Assembly (NCBI GenBank): GCA_036654795.1
Contig: JAVVRI010000138.1
Coordinates: 1 to 7,549, forward strand
Direction: 5' to 3'
Source: JAVVRI01 sp036654795
GTDB taxonomy: Bacteria; Bacteroidota; Bacteroidia; Bacteroidales; Tannerellaceae
DNA: 7,549 bases
Shown here: positions 7,422 to 7,549 of the stretch, piece after piece
Layout of the letters: every line of letters starts with the position of its first letter
How positions within the stretch are numbered: position 1 is the stretch's first letter
Notes under the pieces: model-generated
Told to the model about the DNA's origin: nothing
The model's database searches: none
Seen by the model: only the letters and a program-made list of their open reading frames with translations
Made by a program: the position numbers and the translations under genes

Positions 7422-7465
7422 AAAAGCTCGGCAGCAAAATAGAAATGGCTCGGCAGCGAAAAAAT
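7422..7465. repeat. Imperfect tandem duplication, 22-base unit
   Basis: Units 7422-7443 and 7444-7465 agree at 16 of 22 positions when aligned without gaps. Both contain the perfect 10-base core GCTCGGCAGC (7426-7435 and 7448-7457) followed by an A-rich stretch. The second unit contains the ATG of the downstream ORF. The cores are read in different frames by the two small ORFs here, so the repeat is not a protein-level duplication. Confidence 0.6.
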
Positions 7466-7549
7466 ACTCAAGTTTCGGAAGTAACATCTACTCTTTCAGG
7501 ACTAGTTGAGTCTCTAAAAGCACTCATGCTTTCCTTGAGTGACCTTAAA
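7445..7549 (+). CDS. 5' end of an unknown coiled-coil protein, cut by the window
   Basis: I do not recognise this gene. From ATG 7445 the frame stays open for 35 codons to the window edge. The peptide starts with a basic segment, MARQRKN, followed by a helix-forming stretch. V10, V13, L17, L20, L24, L27, L31 and L34 follow an unbroken 3-4-3-4 spacing, the pattern of a coiled coil. That regularity is unlikely by chance and is the main reason to treat this as coding. The start is preceded by A-rich sequence (AAAATAGAA), the usual context for Bacteroidota starts. It lies 57 bases after malQ with no terminator between, so it could be cotranscribed or have its own promoter. A basic N-terminus plus coiled coil could suit a DNA-associated or oligomerising protein, including a transposase N-terminus, but nothing visible decides this. 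Confidence 0.5.
   Translation, partial: MARQRKNTQVSEVTSTLSGLVESLKALMLSLSDLK

Noticed and set aside
7466..7540. Inverted repeat ACTCAAG / CTTGAGT
   Set aside because: Only seven bases per arm, separated by about 60 bases and lying inside a likely coding frame. It does not look like an insertion-sequence end or terminator.

Overview
This window looks like a chromosomal housekeeping segment from a Bacteroidales bacterium, most likely Bacteroides or a close relative. Several things point there. The protein sequences of DnaA, the class II ribonucleotide reductase and the CBM20-carrying glucanotransferase have a Bacteroides character. Start codons are preceded by A/T-rich sequence rather than Shine-Dalgarno sites. 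Candidate promoters resemble the Bacteroides -33 TTTG / -7 TAnnTTTG pattern. No database search was possible, so genus-level assignment is inference.

Layout, all confident genes on the + strand. Positions 1-373 are AT-rich sequence without a convincing gene; they hold short palindromes, tiny ORFs and a candidate dnaA promoter. dnaA (374-1771) encodes the replication initiator and ends at a strong rho-independent terminator (1796-1832). A 157-base leader region leads to a complete adenosylcobalamin-dependent (class II) ribonucleotide reductase gene (1990-4572). This is followed by a very long hairpin (4593-4652) that can act as a terminator in both directions. A candidate promoter overlaps its T tail and precedes malQ (4703-7387), a DPE2-like 4-alpha-glucanotransferase with two N-terminal CBM20 starch-binding domains. 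After a 57-base gap with no terminator, a new reading frame opens at 7445 and runs off the window. Its 35 visible residues show a regular coiled-coil heptad pattern. An imperfect 22-base tandem duplication spans its start.

The three complete genes are not one operon: a hairpin separates each pair and each has its own candidate promoter. DnaA starts replication and the reductase supplies dNTPs, so the first two share a broad theme. MalQ belongs to cytoplasmic maltose and glycogen metabolism. I see no new multi-gene system, mobile element, CRISPR array, tRNA or rRNA. The most open points are the truncated coiled-coil ORF with its duplicated start region, the structured but unassigned DNA upstream of dnaA, and an A8 run in the reductase gene between its catalytic core and C-terminal part.
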